Assembly: GCF_023073355.1 (NCBI RefSeq)
Contig: NZ_JADPJI010000011.1
Coordinates: 238,056-302,055, forward strand
Length of the DNA: 64,000 nt
From: Bradyrhizobium sp. 199
GTDB lineage: Bacteria; Pseudomonadota; Alphaproteobacteria; Rhizobiales; Xanthobacteraceae
Direction of reading: 5' to 3'
Shown piece by piece: positions 8,690 to 17,758 of this stretch; the first letter of the stretch is position 1, and the number at the start of each line of letters is the position of its first letter. The notes beneath the pieces are model-generated. The model did not search any database, was not told the DNA's origin, and was given only the letters and a program-made list of their open reading frames with translations. The translations under genes were made by a program, and so were the position numbers.

Positions 8690-8919
8690 CGGACTGTGAT
8701 GTGGGGGCGAGGTTGTAAGAGCCCAGTGGTCCGCCCATTCCATGGCCGTTCATCTTCCCCGATTACAATTTGTTTCACGTACGCCACACCGGTTCCATCT
8801 TCCCGGCCTAATTCGGCCCCGGATGACTTCCTAAAATTTGGGTAAGCGGGTCCACAGGTAAGGAATTCGCAAGCAATGAAAGTTACCAAATGGTCAACCG
8901 AGACTGGAGTATTTGAGCC

Positions 8920-9909
8920 GTGAGCGAACCAATGCCCGAGCAGGCCGTCCAGGATACTGCCGCCGTTCAAGCGACTGCGCCGCAGGCCGTCGAGGCTGCC
9001 GGCATCGAGGCCCCCTCGATTGCCCCCGACCACGAGACGCCGCCCAAAGCTGATCCGGTCGAGCCCGATCCGGTCAGGGTCGAGCCGCCTAAAATCGAGG
9101 CGTCGAAGATCGAAGTGCCGAAGTTCGAAGCCAAAGCCGAGACCAGCTCCGAGCCAAAGCCCGGAAAGCTCATCGTCATGGCGCCCTCGGAGCGGTCCTG
9201 GGACCGCGAGGATGCCTCGCATGTGAAGGTGGACGAGCCGCGCGAGACCGGCGGCAAGCGCCGCTTGTCGGCGATGGCCGCGGTGGTGGCGATTGCCGCC
9301 AGCGTCGGCGCGATCAGCGGCGCGCTCGCGACCGCCGGCATGATGCACTTCGCAGCCCCTGCGCCGGTGCAGGTCGCCGACACCAGCGCGCTGGATGCTT
9401 CGGTCGCGCGGATCGATGCCGACCTTGTCGCGCTGAAGGCCAATGTCGAGCACAGCTCGAAAATCGCGGTAAGCCAGTCCAATCGCGCCAATGACCGCCT
9501 CGACAAGCTCGAGAAGGCGCAGGCCGAGCCGATGGCCAAGATCGCAAAACTGTCGGAGACCGTCGACAGGCTCCGCGCCACGCCGCCCGCCGCCCCGGCG
9601 CAGGCTGCAGCCGCAACGCCCGCCAAGGAGACCACCGGCTCGATCGCGCCGACCGAGGTTGCAGCCGCCGCCGCCGCAACGGCCCCACTGCCGGTCGCGC
9701 CCAAGACCGAAGTCGGCCGTCTCCCGACGGTCGAGGGCTGGAGACTGCGCAACGCCGCCAATGGCGGTGCGCTGATCGAGGGCCGCGACGGCCTCTACGA
9801 GGTCTATCCCGGCGATCCCATCCCAGGCCTTGGCCGCGTCGACGCGATCCGCCGCCAGGACGGCCGCTGGGTGGTCATCACCAGCAAGGGCCTGATCGTC
9901 GCGCGCTGA
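8920..9909 (+). CDS. Uncharacterised single-pass membrane protein with C-terminal PilP-like segment
   Basis: A 329-residue protein starting with GTG at 8920. Residues 1-110 are acidic and proline-rich with repeated Glu-Pro and Lys-Ile-Glu blocks. A single membrane segment is near residues 117-143 (AVVAIAASVGAISGALATAG). A coiled-coil with Ser-Asn-Arg-Ala-Asn and DRLDKLEKAQAEPM follows, then an Ala-rich linker and a compact C-terminal domain (residues 268-329: GWRLRNAANGGALIEGR, YEVYPGDPIPGLGRVDAI, DGRWVVITSKGLIV). The last part resembles small beta domains such as PilP, where GD-x-IPGLG is followed by a written-out strand. I do not recognise a named family. The gene stands alone, with a terminator just downstream. 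Confidence 0.8.
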   Translation: MSEPMPEQAVQDTAAVQATAPQAVEAAGIEAPSIAPDHETPPKADPVEPDPVRVEPPKIEASKIEVPKFEAKAETSSEPKPGKLIVMAPSERSWDREDASHVKVDEPRETGGKRRLSAMAAVVAIAASVGAISGALATAGMMHFAAPAPVQVADTSALDASVARIDADLVALKANVEHSSKIAVSQSNRANDRLDKLEKAQAEPMAKIAKLSETVDRLRATPPAAPAQAAAATPAKETTGSIAPTEVAAAAAATAPLPVAPKTEVGRLPTVEGWRLRNAANGGALIEGRDGLYEVYPGDPIPGLGRVDAIRRQDGRWVVITSKGLIVAR

Positions 9910-9932
9910 GCGGTCGATTTCCGTTCCCAAGG

Positions 9933-9965
9933 AGGCGCTTCACCACTGTGTGAGGCGCCTTTTTG
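9933..9965 (+). terminator. Rho-independent terminator
   Basis: AGGCGCTTCAC and GTGAGGCGCCT form an 11-pair stem (one T-G pair) around the loop CACT/GT, followed by TTTTTG. It begins 24 bases after the stop of the preceding gene. Confidence 0.85.
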
Positions 9966-10001
9966 CTTGAATAGGCATCCCAGCGCGGTGTTACCTGGGA
10001 C

Positions 10002-11528
10002 ATGAGCCGCGCGTTGCGAATTCTCGTTGCTGCCGCCGTGTTGTTTGGCGGCGCCGCCTCGCTATCGGCGGGGGAGACGGCGCAGCTGATGCGCGGCACG
10101 GCGATCACCGATCCCGATCTCCTGCGCAGGCTCGATGAGAACGACGTGCTCACGATCTCGCGCCTGTTGTCGCCGGAACGGGAGGCGGGCCGTCCGCTGA
10201 CGACCGACCTGCTGTTTTCGGAGCTGTCGCAGCTCAAGCAAATTCCGCTGGTGATCGACGCGGAGTTCGATCGCTACATCGCTCAGCGGAAGGCGGAATA
10301 TCCAAGCGAGACCGTGGGCGTCGGCGAAGGTTTTGATGTGCAGCTGTTCGACCGGACTGTGCTGACATCTCCGAACACGCGCTTCGTGCTCGCCGGCATC
10401 GTCAACCGCATGGACCGCGCCTATGTCGCCGAAGAGTCCTGCGGCGAGATCCGGCTGATCTACCGGCTCGCGCGTTTCGAGGGCGGCAAGACCGCCACGC
10501 GCCTGCCGATGACGTTCAATCTGGTGATGAAGGCGAGGGATGCGCGCCAAACGAACGGCAACGGCAAGCCGATCGCTTGCGCCGAGGTCGCGCGGCGCTG
10601 GCTTGACAATGGCAATTGGCAAGAGCTGATCCGCGGTCGAGACGACGCCTTGCTCGATCGGATCGAGACCAACATTCAAATCTCCATCGCGCCGAAATCG
10701 GCGCTGCACGACTTCCGCTCCGACTATCTGCTCAAGGTGTTCAAGTACGACGCGGCGACGAAACAGTTCGGGGAGGCGGTGCTGGAGAACCAGATCGACC
10801 GCGACCGCATCCTCTCCGACGAAGCGCTTCGGCGCGACTTCAAGGCCTGGCTGCTCGCACCCGAGAATTTGCGCGAGTTCGATCGCGGCACGGTGCTGAT
10901 CCCCGAGAAATTTCTGGCCAGGGCCGCGGTAGTGCCCACACCCGCAGGCCTTGATGCCTCGGCGCTGCAGCCGGAGTTCGGCATGGTGCAAGGAGAAGGA
11001 AAAGGCGAGGGCCGCGACGACCCGGTCTTCACCGACAACGAGGTGGTCGGCGCGTTGAAGCAGGCAGCCGCGCGCGGGGACATGCAGAACATCCGCTCGG
11101 TCGCGGGGTTCCAGCGCCGTCTCAACGACGTCACCTGCTCAGGCTGCCACCAGACCCGCGGCATCGGCGGCTTCCATTTTCCCGGGGTCGACTGGCTCGC
11201 GGACAGGCCGGCCAACGCTTCTATCGTGCCGGCCTCGCCGCATTTTGTCGGCGACCAGGTGCGCCGCCGCGACATCCTGACGGCGTTTGCCGCGGGCAAA
11301 CGCCCTGATTTCTCACGCGGATTTGCCAGCCGGCCGCAGACCCGCGGCAGCCGGGAGCTCGCCGGGAGCGAATATCAGGACGGCTGGGGCGCGCATTGTT
11401 CTCTCCAAGATGCGGGATCGGGAACGCCAGACAAGAGTTTTACGCCATGGAGCTGTGCTAACGGTCTCGCCTGTCAGGCTGCCGCGGCCTCACGCCGCAT
11501 CGGCATGTGCTTCATCAAGACGCGCTAG
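10002..11528 (+). CDS. Secreted protein with a single C-type haem motif near the C-terminus
   Basis: A 508-residue protein with a signal peptide (MSRALRILVAAAVLFGGAA, cleavage near LSAGE). The main body has no family I can name; notable stretches are FVLAGIVNRMDRAYVAEESC and LPMTFNLVMKARDA. Near residue 378 there is CSGCHQTRGIGGFHFPG, a CxxCH haem c site with nearby His, like the last part of multihaem peroxidase-type proteins. After it comes a cysteine-rich tail (AHCSLQDAGSG, SCANGLACQAAAASRRIGMCF) that could form disulfides. It probably acts in the periplasm in redox or oxidation of a partner, by inference only. It follows a terminator, so it is transcribed on its own or with the small gene 26 bases downstream. 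Confidence 0.8.
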   Translation: MSRALRILVAAAVLFGGAASLSAGETAQLMRGTAITDPDLLRRLDENDVLTISRLLSPEREAGRPLTTDLLFSELSQLKQIPLVIDAEFDRYIAQRKAEYPSETVGVGEGFDVQLFDRTVLTSPNTRFVLAGIVNRMDRAYVAEESCGEIRLIYRLARFEGGKTATRLPMTFNLVMKARDARQTNGNGKPIACAEVARRWLDNGNWQELIRGRDDALLDRIETNIQISIAPKSALHDFRSDYLLKVFKYDAATKQFGEAVLENQIDRDRILSDEALRRDFKAWLLAPENLREFDRGTVLIPEKFLARAAVVPTPAGLDASALQPEFGMVQGEGKGEGRDDPVFTDNEVVGALKQAAARGDMQNIRSVAGFQRRLNDVTCSGCHQTRGIGGFHFPGVDWLADRPANASIVPASPHFVGDQVRRRDILTAFAAGKRPDFSRGFASRPQTRGSRELAGSEYQDGWGAHCSLQDAGSGTPDKSFTPWSCANGLACQAAAASRRIGMCFIKTR

Positions 11529-11554
11529 ACCAGAACAAGCGATTTGGATCATTC

Positions 11555-11719
11555 ATGACGAATCCCGGCGAAGCCAACAAGGAGCGCAATCGCGATATTG
11601 CGCGCAATGAGGAAGCCAAGCAGGTCACCGGCAGCGCCCGCGTGAGCATCTGGGCGATCGCGACGGCCGTCATCGTCGGCGGTATCCTGTTCACGCTCGG
11701 CTGGATGTCGTGGAGGTAG
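11555..11719 (+). CDS. Small single-pass membrane protein
   Basis: A 54-residue product from the ATG at 11555. The first 30 residues are hydrophilic (MTNPGEANKERNRDIARNEE), followed by one membrane helix (SIWAIATAVIVGGILFTLGW) and a short end. Small proteins of this layout are common in Bradyrhizobium and have no assigned role. An in-frame extension to 11507 overlaps the preceding gene and is not needed. Confidence 0.65.
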   Translation: MTNPGEANKERNRDIARNEEAKQVTGSARVSIWAIATAVIVGGILFTLGWMSWR

Positions 11720-11732
11720 CCGCGTCCTTCTT

Positions 11733-11819
11733 CGTCAGGCCCGGGCTTGTCCCGGGCGTCCACGTTCTCCTCTCCGGGCTCAAAGACCGTGGATGGCCGC
11801 GACAAGCCCGGCCATGACG
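11733..11819. repeat. REP-like palindromic repeat, family E
   Basis: CGTCAGGCCCGGGCTTGTCCCG at the left pairs with CGACAAGCCCGGCCATGACG at the right (reverse complement with a few mismatches), and the inner CCACG and CGTGG also pair. It lies between convergent genes. Confidence 0.8.
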
Positions 11820-11844
11820 GCGCTGAGGGTCCGGTGCGTAGCCC

Positions 11845-12492
11845 TCACTTCGCGTAATTCGTCATCCGCTTCCCCGGCAGCAGCTCATAGGCCGGCTTCC
11901 AGCCGGGCAGTGCGGCCATGCGCTCAAGCCAGGCTTGGATGGCAGGATGGGTTTCCGCGAAGTCAAAACCGTGCTCGTCGCTCGGATAGTGCAGATAGGC
12001 CATCATCGAGATATCGGCGACCGTTGGCCTCGTGCCGATCGCGAATGCATTGTGCTGGAGATGGCTGTCGAGAATGCCGAGGAAATCCTCGAGCCGGCGA
12101 CGAAAATGCTTCAGCACCTGCGGGTCGTTTTTCTCGGTGAAGGCGCGCATGAAGCGATAGGTCGCCATGTAGCCGGTGAGCTTGTGGTTGTCCCAGAACA
12201 GCCAGCGCAGCAGCTCGAAGTTTTCGTCCTCCGTATCGCCGCCGAAGCGGCCGTATTGCTGGGCTAGCTTGAGCAGAAGGGGCGCAGTCTGCGTCATTTT
12301 CACGCCGTCGATTTCGAGCACGGGAATCTCGCCCATTGGATTCACGGCCTTGCGCCACTCTGCCGTGCGCGTGACGCCGCCGCCGAAATCGGTCCAGACC
12401 GGCTCGAACCTCTCGCCGCAAAGCGTCAGCATCAGCGCCAGCTTGTAGCTGTTGCCGGATTCGGGGAAGTAGTGCAGGCGGTAGCTGGGCAT
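11845..12492 (-). CDS. Glutathione S-transferase family protein
   Basis: A 215-residue soluble protein beginning MPSYRLHYFPESGNSYKLAL, a thioredoxin-fold N-terminal domain with the cis-proline region NPMGEIPVLEIDGVKMTQT near residue 50 (the Pro and the following glutathione-contact Gln/Thr are present). A helical C-terminal domain follows, with DNHKLTGYMATYRFM and the N-capping segment GTRPTVADISMMAYLHYP, where the conserved Asp of GSTs is visible. The start at 12492 is chosen because the fold begins there; the upstream extension is repeat-derived. It is probably a detoxification or thiol-transfer enzyme; the substrate is unknown. Confidence 0.9.
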   Translation of the reverse strand: MPSYRLHYFPESGNSYKLALMLTLCGERFEPVWTDFGGGVTRTAEWRKAVNPMGEIPVLEIDGVKMTQTAPLLLKLAQQYGRFGGDTEDENFELLRWLFWDNHKLTGYMATYRFMRAFTEKNDPQVLKHFRRRLEDFLGILDSHLQHNAFAIGTRPTVADISMMAYLHYPSDEHGFDFAETHPAIQAWLERMAALPGWKPAYELLPGKRMTNYAK

Positions 12493-12548
12493 GGAAACCT
12501 CGCGAGGCGGAATGCAGACCGTGAGGTTATAGCGAGATCGTTCGGCAT

Positions 12549-12670
12549 CGTCATTGCGAGCGTAGCGCAGCAATCCAGCAATGCGTCTTGTGAACCGCTC
12601 TCCCCCGCACTGTCGTCTCACCGCTCGCTGTGGCTAAGGGTCCCGGGTTCGCGCTTTGCGCCCGGGACGA
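12549..12670. repeat. Partial family-A repeat followed by another inverted repeat
   Basis: Bases 12549-12575 match the left half of the family-A element (CGTCATTGCGAGCG followed by GCAATCCAGCA) with no right half. About 65 bases on, GTCCCGGGTTCGCG and CGCGCAAAGC-type arms form a shorter palindrome (GGGTCCCGGG ... CCCGGGAC at 12637-12669). This stretch separates the GST and CoA-transferase genes. Confidence 0.6.
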
Positions 12671-12693
12671 TGGCGGAGTTTGAGGCGGCAGCG

Positions 12694-13899
12694 TTACCCC
12701 ACCGCCCCCGAACCCCGCAGCTGCTTGATCGCCGCCTCGTCGTATCCCGCGCCGCGCAAAATCTCGTCACTGTGCTCGCCGACGGCGGGCGGCTTGCGCG
12801 GCTGAACCTTCTTGGCGCCGTCGATCCAGATCGGGCTGTTGATGGTAAGCATGGTGTCGTTCTCGAACGGCACCAGCACTTCGTTGTCGAGCATCTGCTT
12901 GTCGTTCGGGATGTCGTCGAGAATGGCGACGACGCCGAACACGAGGCCGCTGCCGTCAAGGATCTTGCGCCATTCGGCCAGATCTTTGGTTGCAAAGGTG
13001 TCGTCCAGGATCTTGATCAGTTCCACCGAGCGGGCGTGGCGGTCCGCCTTGGTGACGAAGCGGGGATCATTGATCAGGTCCTCGCGCCCGAGGCACTTGG
13101 CCAGCGTCGGAAACTGCTTCTCTTCGCTCAGCAGCGACAGGATCAGCCAGCGGCCGTCCTTGCACTGATAGTGGTTGGCGACCGCATTGAGCGCGCGCTC
13201 GCGCGGACGCCGCTCGCCGAACTTGGCGCCGCAGAGTTTTGCCTGCGCCAGCACGCTCGCCGCCCACACGCCGTTGGCCATCAGATTGGAGGCGACATGC
13301 GAGCCCTTGCCGGTCTTCTCGCGCTGGTAGAGCGCTGTGACGATGGCGCCGTAGAACGCCATGGCGCAGGGATGGTCGCCCATGCCGGCGACGGAGCGGG
13401 CCGGCGTGGTGTCGGTGTCGGCGCGGACCAGGTCCATCAGGCCGGAGCGCGCCCAATAGGCGTTGCTGTCGAAGCCGGGCTTGTTTGCCTCTTCGCCCTT
13501 CTCGCCATAGCCGGTGAAGGAGGCGTAGATCAGCCGGTCGTTGAGATGGGCGAGGTGGTCATAGGTGATGCCAAGCTTGGCGCGTACCGGCGGCGGCATG
13601 TTGGTGATGAAAACGTCGGCCTCTGCGACCAGCTTGTAGAGCACGGCCTGCGCTTCCGGCTTCGACAGATCGAGCGCAATGCTCTTCTTGTTGCGGGCTT
13701 CCAGCAGCCACGCGAAATTGTGCTCGCCGGAGGGATAGCCGGGCAGGTTCGGCAGATTGCGATAGGGATCTCCGGCACCGGGCGGCTCGATCTTGATGAC
13801 ATCGGCGCCGAAATCCGACAGCACTGTCGCGGCCGCGGGCGCTGCAATGAAGCTCGCGCAGTCCAGAACTTTCAGGCCTGAAAAGATGCCTTTTTCCAT
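12694..13899 (-). CDS. CaiB/BaiF family CoA transferase
   Basis: A 401-residue class III CoA transferase. It opens GLKVLDCASFIAAPAAATVL, followed by FGADVIKIEPPGAGDPYRN, the CoA-binding N-terminus. ARNKKSIALDLSKPEAQAVL is near residue 65. The segment SVAGMGDHPCAMAFYGA near residue 173 holds the conserved aspartate that forms the acyl anhydride in this family. These enzymes move CoA between carboxylic acids. It lies alone between GST and putA, so the substrate cannot be inferred. Confidence 0.92.
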   Translation of the reverse strand: MEKGIFSGLKVLDCASFIAAPAAATVLSDFGADVIKIEPPGAGDPYRNLPNLPGYPSGEHNFAWLLEARNKKSIALDLSKPEAQAVLYKLVAEADVFITNMPPPVRAKLGITYDHLAHLNDRLIYASFTGYGEKGEEANKPGFDSNAYWARSGLMDLVRADTDTTPARSVAGMGDHPCAMAFYGAIVTALYQREKTGKGSHVASNLMANGVWAASVLAQAKLCGAKFGERRPRERALNAVANHYQCKDGRWLILSLLSEEKQFPTLAKCLGREDLINDPRFVTKADRHARSVELIKILDDTFATKDLAEWRKILDGSGLVFGVVAILDDIPNDKQMLDNEVLVPFENDTMLTINSPIWIDGAKKVQPRKPPAVGEHSDEILRGAGYDEAAIKQLRGSGAVG

Positions 13900-14014
13900 C
13901 GCGGCGTCGCTCCCTCGCTCTTGTCGTTTCCCGCGCGCTGGAATTGGCGCGGGCAGGTCATGGGAGCATTAGACCGATGTTTCCGCGGGATGCAACGGCG
14001 CACGGCGCAGGGCC

Positions 14015-17014
14015 TCACTCCTCTCCCGCAAGCAGCGCAGCGTTGCCGCCAGCGGCGGCGGTGTTGATGGTCACCGTCTGCTCGGTCGCAAAGCGCGCGA
14101 GGTAGTGCGGGCCGCCGGCCTTGGGGCCGGTTCCCGACAGGCCGTTGCCGCCGAACGGCTGCACGCCGACCACCGCGCCGATCATGTTTCGGTTGACGTA
14201 GATGTTGCCGACCTGCACGCGGTCGATGATGGCCTCGATCGTATCGTCGATGCGGGAATGGACGCCGAGCGTCAGCCCGTAGCCGCTGCGCTCGATGGCT
14301 TGCAGGACGCGTCCGAGATTTTCGGCAGGGTAGCGTACGACGTGGAGGATCGGACCGAACACCTCCTCCTTAAGCTGGCCAGCCTCCCTGAGTTCGAAGA
14401 TGTGCGGCGCGACGAAGCAGCCGTCCGGCGCGTGGCCTGCAAAGTGCAGCCGCGCCTCGGTCTTCATTCGTGCGATATGCGCGTCGAGGCGCTGCTTGGC
14501 CTCATCGTCGATCACCGGACCAACATGAGTTGCGACGTCACGGGGATCGCCGATCTTCAACTCGCGTGCCGCGCCCGCGATCATCTCGATCATGCGGTCG
14601 GCGACGTCCTCCTGCACGAACAAGAGCCGCAAAGCCGAGCAGCGCTGGCCGGCGGAGCGAAATGCCGATGTGACGACGTCATCGGCAACCTGCTCGGGCA
14701 GCGCGGTGGCATCCGCGATCATGGCGTTGATGCCGCCGGTCTCGGCGATCAGCGGCACGATCGGCCCATCCTTGGCAGCCAGCGTCCGGTTGATCAAGCG
14801 CGCCACCTCGGTCGAGCCGGTGAAGACGACACCGGCAATATCGGGATGTGCCGTCAGGGCAGCGCCAATGCGACCCTCGCCGGTGACCAGATGCAGCGCG
14901 CTCTTGGGGATGCCGGCCTCGTGCAGCAGGGCCACGGCGTCGCGCGCGATGCGCGGCGTCTGCTCGGCGGGTTTTGCCACCACGCTGTTGCCGGCCATCA
15001 ACGCCGCCGTGACCTGGCCCAGGAAGATCGCCAGCGGAAAATTCCACGGCGAGATCGCAACGAAGACGCCGCGGCCGCGCATTGCGAGCGCATTGCTCTC
15101 ACCGGTCGGACCCGGCAAGGCGGCATCGCTTCCGAACAGCTTGCGGCCCTGCGCGGCATAATAGCGGCAGAAGTCGGCGGCCTCGCGCAGCTCAGAGAGC
15201 GCATCGTCCAGGGTCTTGCCGCCCTCGGCCTGCAGCAGCGCGATGAAATGGGCGCCGCGGCTCTCCAGCAGATGCGCGGCCTGATCCAGCGCCGCCGCGC
15301 GCATGGATGCCGGCGTCCGGCTCCAGGCGGCAAAGCCCGCACGCGCAGCTGCCACTGCCGCGTTGGCCTGATCCGGCGTTGCGCCGGCGACGGGCTTGAG
15401 GTCCGCGGCTTCGGCTTTCACGTCAGCCAGCAATTGGTCGAGCGCAGCGCGCGCGCCGAATTCGACGCCGCGCGAATTGCGCCGCTCCGGCGCGAAGAGA
15501 TCGCCGGGCAGCGGAATCTTGGGATGCGCCGCTGCTTGCGGCCGGAGGATGGCATCCGCCGGACGCTGCAACAGCGCCGTAACGGGCACGCGATAATCGG
15601 CGGCCTTCGCCACGAAGGAGGAATTGGCGCCGTTCTCCAGCAGGCGCCGCACCAAATAGGCGAGCAGGTCGCGATGGCTGCCGACCGGCGCATAGGTGCG
15701 GTAGGCGATCTCAGGATGGTCCTTGGCGAGCTGCTCGTAGAGCGCTTCGCCCATGCCATGCAGGCGCTGGAATTCGAAGCCGCCGCTATTGCCGGCAAGC
15801 TCCAGCACGGTCGCGACCGTCAGCGCATTGTGGGTGGCGAATTGCGGGAAGATGCGCGGCCGCAGGCCGAGCAGCTTCGAGGCGCAGGCGACGAAGTTGA
15901 GATCCGTCATCGCCTTGCGCGTGAACACGGGATAGCCGTCGAGCCCGCGCTCCTGCGCGCGCTTGATCTCGGTGTCCCAATAAGCGCCCTTGACCAGCCG
16001 TACCATCAGCTTGCGGTCATGTGCGCGGGCGAGGGCGTCGACATAGTCGATCACCGCGGCGGCGCGTTTCTGATAGGCCTGGACCGCGAGACCAAATCCG
16101 TCCCAGCCGGCAAGTGAGGTATCGGCGAGCGTTGCCGCAATCACGTCGAGCGACAGCTCCAGCCGATCGGCTTCCTCCGCATCGACGGTGAAGTTGAGGT
16201 CATGGGCCTTGGCGCGCTGCGCCAGATCCATCAGCTGCGGCACCAGCTCGGCCATCACGCGGTCGCGGCTGATCGCCTCGAAGCGCGGATGTAGTGCCGA
16301 GAGCTTGACCGAGATGCCGGGCCGGTCGGGCAGGGGATGCTTGCCTGCCGCCTTGCCGATGGTTTCGATCGCGCTGGCGTAGGCGTCGAAATAGCGCCTG
16401 GCGTCGGCGGCCGTGCGCGCGCCTTCGCCGAGCATGTCGAAGGAGTAGCGCTGCTTCTGGCCGGAGCGCGGGCGGCCCCGTTCCAGCGCCTGCTCGATGG
16501 TCTCGCCCAACACGAAATGATTGCCCATCAGCCGCATGGCCTGGCGCGTCGCCGTGCGCACCGCCGGCGCGCCGAGCCGCTTCACGAGCCGGCCGATGGT
16601 GCCGTCGGGCGTCTCGCCGGGCTGGATCACCCGCGCCGACAGGCCGAGCGCCCAGGCCGAGGCGTTGACCAGGAACGCCGTGGACTTGGTCTCGTGGTGG
16701 ATGAAATCGCCCTCGCCGAGCTTGTCTTCGATGAACTGGTCGGCAGTGCGCGCATCGGGTACGCGCAGCAGCGCCTCCGCCAGCACCATCAGCGCGAGCC
16801 CCTCCTTGGTCGATAGTGCAAACTCCCGCAGCATGTCCTCGACCCCACCAAGCCGGTCGTCGCGCTTGCGGATCGCCTCGATCAGCCGCGTCGCGGTGCG
16901 GTCGATCCGCGCCTCCTGCGGCGGGGCCAGATGCGATGTCGGCAACAGGCGCGCGGCGATCTCGGCGTCATCAGGTGCATAGGGGGCGGTGAAGGGAGGC
17001 GGAATGTTCGGCAT
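14015..17014 (-). CDS. putA: Bifunctional proline dehydrogenase / L-glutamate-gamma-semialdehyde dehydrogenase
   Basis: A 999-residue PutA that oxidises proline to glutamate in two steps. The FAD-binding proline dehydrogenase barrel covers about residues 150-470 (SVKLSALHPRFE, TVDAEEADRLELSLDVIA, MVRLVKGAYWDTEIKRAQ, RTYAPVGSHRDLLAYLVRRL). The aldehyde dehydrogenase domain covers about residues 520-985, with AISPWNFPLAIFLGQ, FTGSTEVARLINRTL and the catalytic cysteine in GQRCSALR near residue 791. There is no N-terminal ribbon-helix-helix domain, so unlike the E. coli protein it cannot repress its own gene. The length equals that of the structurally known Bradyrhizobium PutA. It is divergently transcribed from an Lrp-type regulator gene. 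Confidence 0.97.
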   Translation of the reverse strand: MPNIPPPFTAPYAPDDAEIAARLLPTSHLAPPQEARIDRTATRLIEAIRKRDDRLGGVEDMLREFALSTKEGLALMVLAEALLRVPDARTADQFIEDKLGEGDFIHHETKSTAFLVNASAWALGLSARVIQPGETPDGTIGRLVKRLGAPAVRTATRQAMRLMGNHFVLGETIEQALERGRPRSGQKQRYSFDMLGEGARTAADARRYFDAYASAIETIGKAAGKHPLPDRPGISVKLSALHPRFEAISRDRVMAELVPQLMDLAQRAKAHDLNFTVDAEEADRLELSLDVIAATLADTSLAGWDGFGLAVQAYQKRAAAVIDYVDALARAHDRKLMVRLVKGAYWDTEIKRAQERGLDGYPVFTRKAMTDLNFVACASKLLGLRPRIFPQFATHNALTVATVLELAGNSGGFEFQRLHGMGEALYEQLAKDHPEIAYRTYAPVGSHRDLLAYLVRRLLENGANSSFVAKAADYRVPVTALLQRPADAILRPQAAAHPKIPLPGDLFAPERRNSRGVEFGARAALDQLLADVKAEAADLKPVAGATPDQANAAVAAARAGFAAWSRTPASMRAAALDQAAHLLESRGAHFIALLQAEGGKTLDDALSELREAADFCRYYAAQGRKLFGSDAALPGPTGESNALAMRGRGVFVAISPWNFPLAIFLGQVTAALMAGNSVVAKPAEQTPRIARDAVALLHEAGIPKSALHLVTGEGRIGAALTAHPDIAGVVFTGSTEVARLINRTLAAKDGPIVPLIAETGGINAMIADATALPEQVADDVVTSAFRSAGQRCSALRLLFVQEDVADRMIEMIAGAARELKIGDPRDVATHVGPVIDDEAKQRLDAHIARMKTEARLHFAGHAPDGCFVAPHIFELREAGQLKEEVFGPILHVVRYPAENLGRVLQAIERSGYGLTLGVHSRIDDTIEAIIDRVQVGNIYVNRNMIGAVVGVQPFGGNGLSGTGPKAGGPHYLARFATEQTVTINTAAAGGNAALLAGEE

Positions 17015-17127
17015 GGCGGGTCCTGTGGCTGAATCCAGGATAATGCCGGAGCTACCGTAGTTCGATAGACAATCTTGGTGGTTTACCTTAGGAAATGAGG
17101 ATTAGAAGCGGTTCGGCCTCACAAATC
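17015..17127. promoter_or_regulatory. Divergent putA / Lrp-regulator control region
   Basis: A 113-base gap between the divergent starts of putA and the Lrp-type gene. It has an AT-rich core (TAGACAATCTTGGTGGTTTACC) where an Lrp-type regulator would be expected to bind. No perfect operator palindrome is evident. Confidence 0.5.
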
Positions 17128-17589
17128 ATGGAACTTGATCGAATCGACCGGAAAATTCTCTCCATCCTGCAGGAGGATGGACGCATCGCCAATGTCGACC
17201 TCGCCGAGCGCATCGGGCTGTCGCCGACCTCGATCGGCGAGCGGCTGAAGCGGTTGCAGCGGGAGGGCTTTGTCGAGGGCTATGGCGCGCGGCTCAATCC
17301 GCACCGGCTCGGCCTCGGGCTCCTGGTGTTCGTCGAGGTGCTGCTCGACAAGACCACGCCCGATAATTTCGAACGGTTTGCGCGCGCGGTAAAACTCGCG
17401 CCCGAAGTGCTGGAGTGTCACATGGTTGCCGGCGGCTTCGACTATCTTGTGAAGGCGCGGCTGGCGGACATGACCGCCTATCGACGCTTCCTCGGGGAGA
17501 CCCTGCTGTCGATGCCGGGTGTGCGCGAGACGCGGACCTATGCGGTGATGGAAGAGATCAAGCGCGACGCACCGTTGCCGGTGGACTGA
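17128..17589 (+). CDS. putR: Lrp/AsnC family regulator, probably of putA
   Basis: A 153-residue Lrp/AsnC protein. The helix-turn-helix covers residues 1-60 (MELDRIDRKILSILQEDGRI, then LAERIGLSPTSIGERLKRLQ), followed by the RAM ligand-binding domain (EVLECHMVAGGFDYLVKARL, MPGVRETRTYAVMEEIK). ATG 17128 is chosen because the family begins at this point; an in-frame start at 17095 would add 11 residues. In alphaproteobacteria a divergent Lrp-type gene (PutR) activates putA in response to proline, which fits the arrangement here. Confidence 0.92.
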   Translation: MELDRIDRKILSILQEDGRIANVDLAERIGLSPTSIGERLKRLQREGFVEGYGARLNPHRLGLGLLVFVEVLLDKTTPDNFERFARAVKLAPEVLECHMVAGGFDYLVKARLADMTAYRRFLGETLLSMPGVRETRTYAVMEEIKRDAPLPVD

Positions 17590-17701
17590 GGAAGTGCTGT
17601 CGCGATCGTCATTGCTGTGGCGTTGAACGAGCGGTCTCGCGCGAAAAATAGCTCTCGTATGCAATCGCAACGCCTGTCGTCGAATGCACTCACCGTCTTC
17701 T

Positions 17702-17738
17702 AAAAATTTCTTGGCCCGCTCCCGGATTGATCCGGGAG
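17702..17738 (-). terminator. Possible terminator of the cold-shock gene
   Basis: Read on the minus strand, CTCCCGGAT and ATCCGGGAG form a perfect nine-pair stem with loop CA, followed about ten bases later by AAATTTTTAG. The distance to the T-run is longer than ideal. Confidence 0.45.
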
Positions 17739-17758
17739 GGCAGCAAAAGCTGGCGGGC

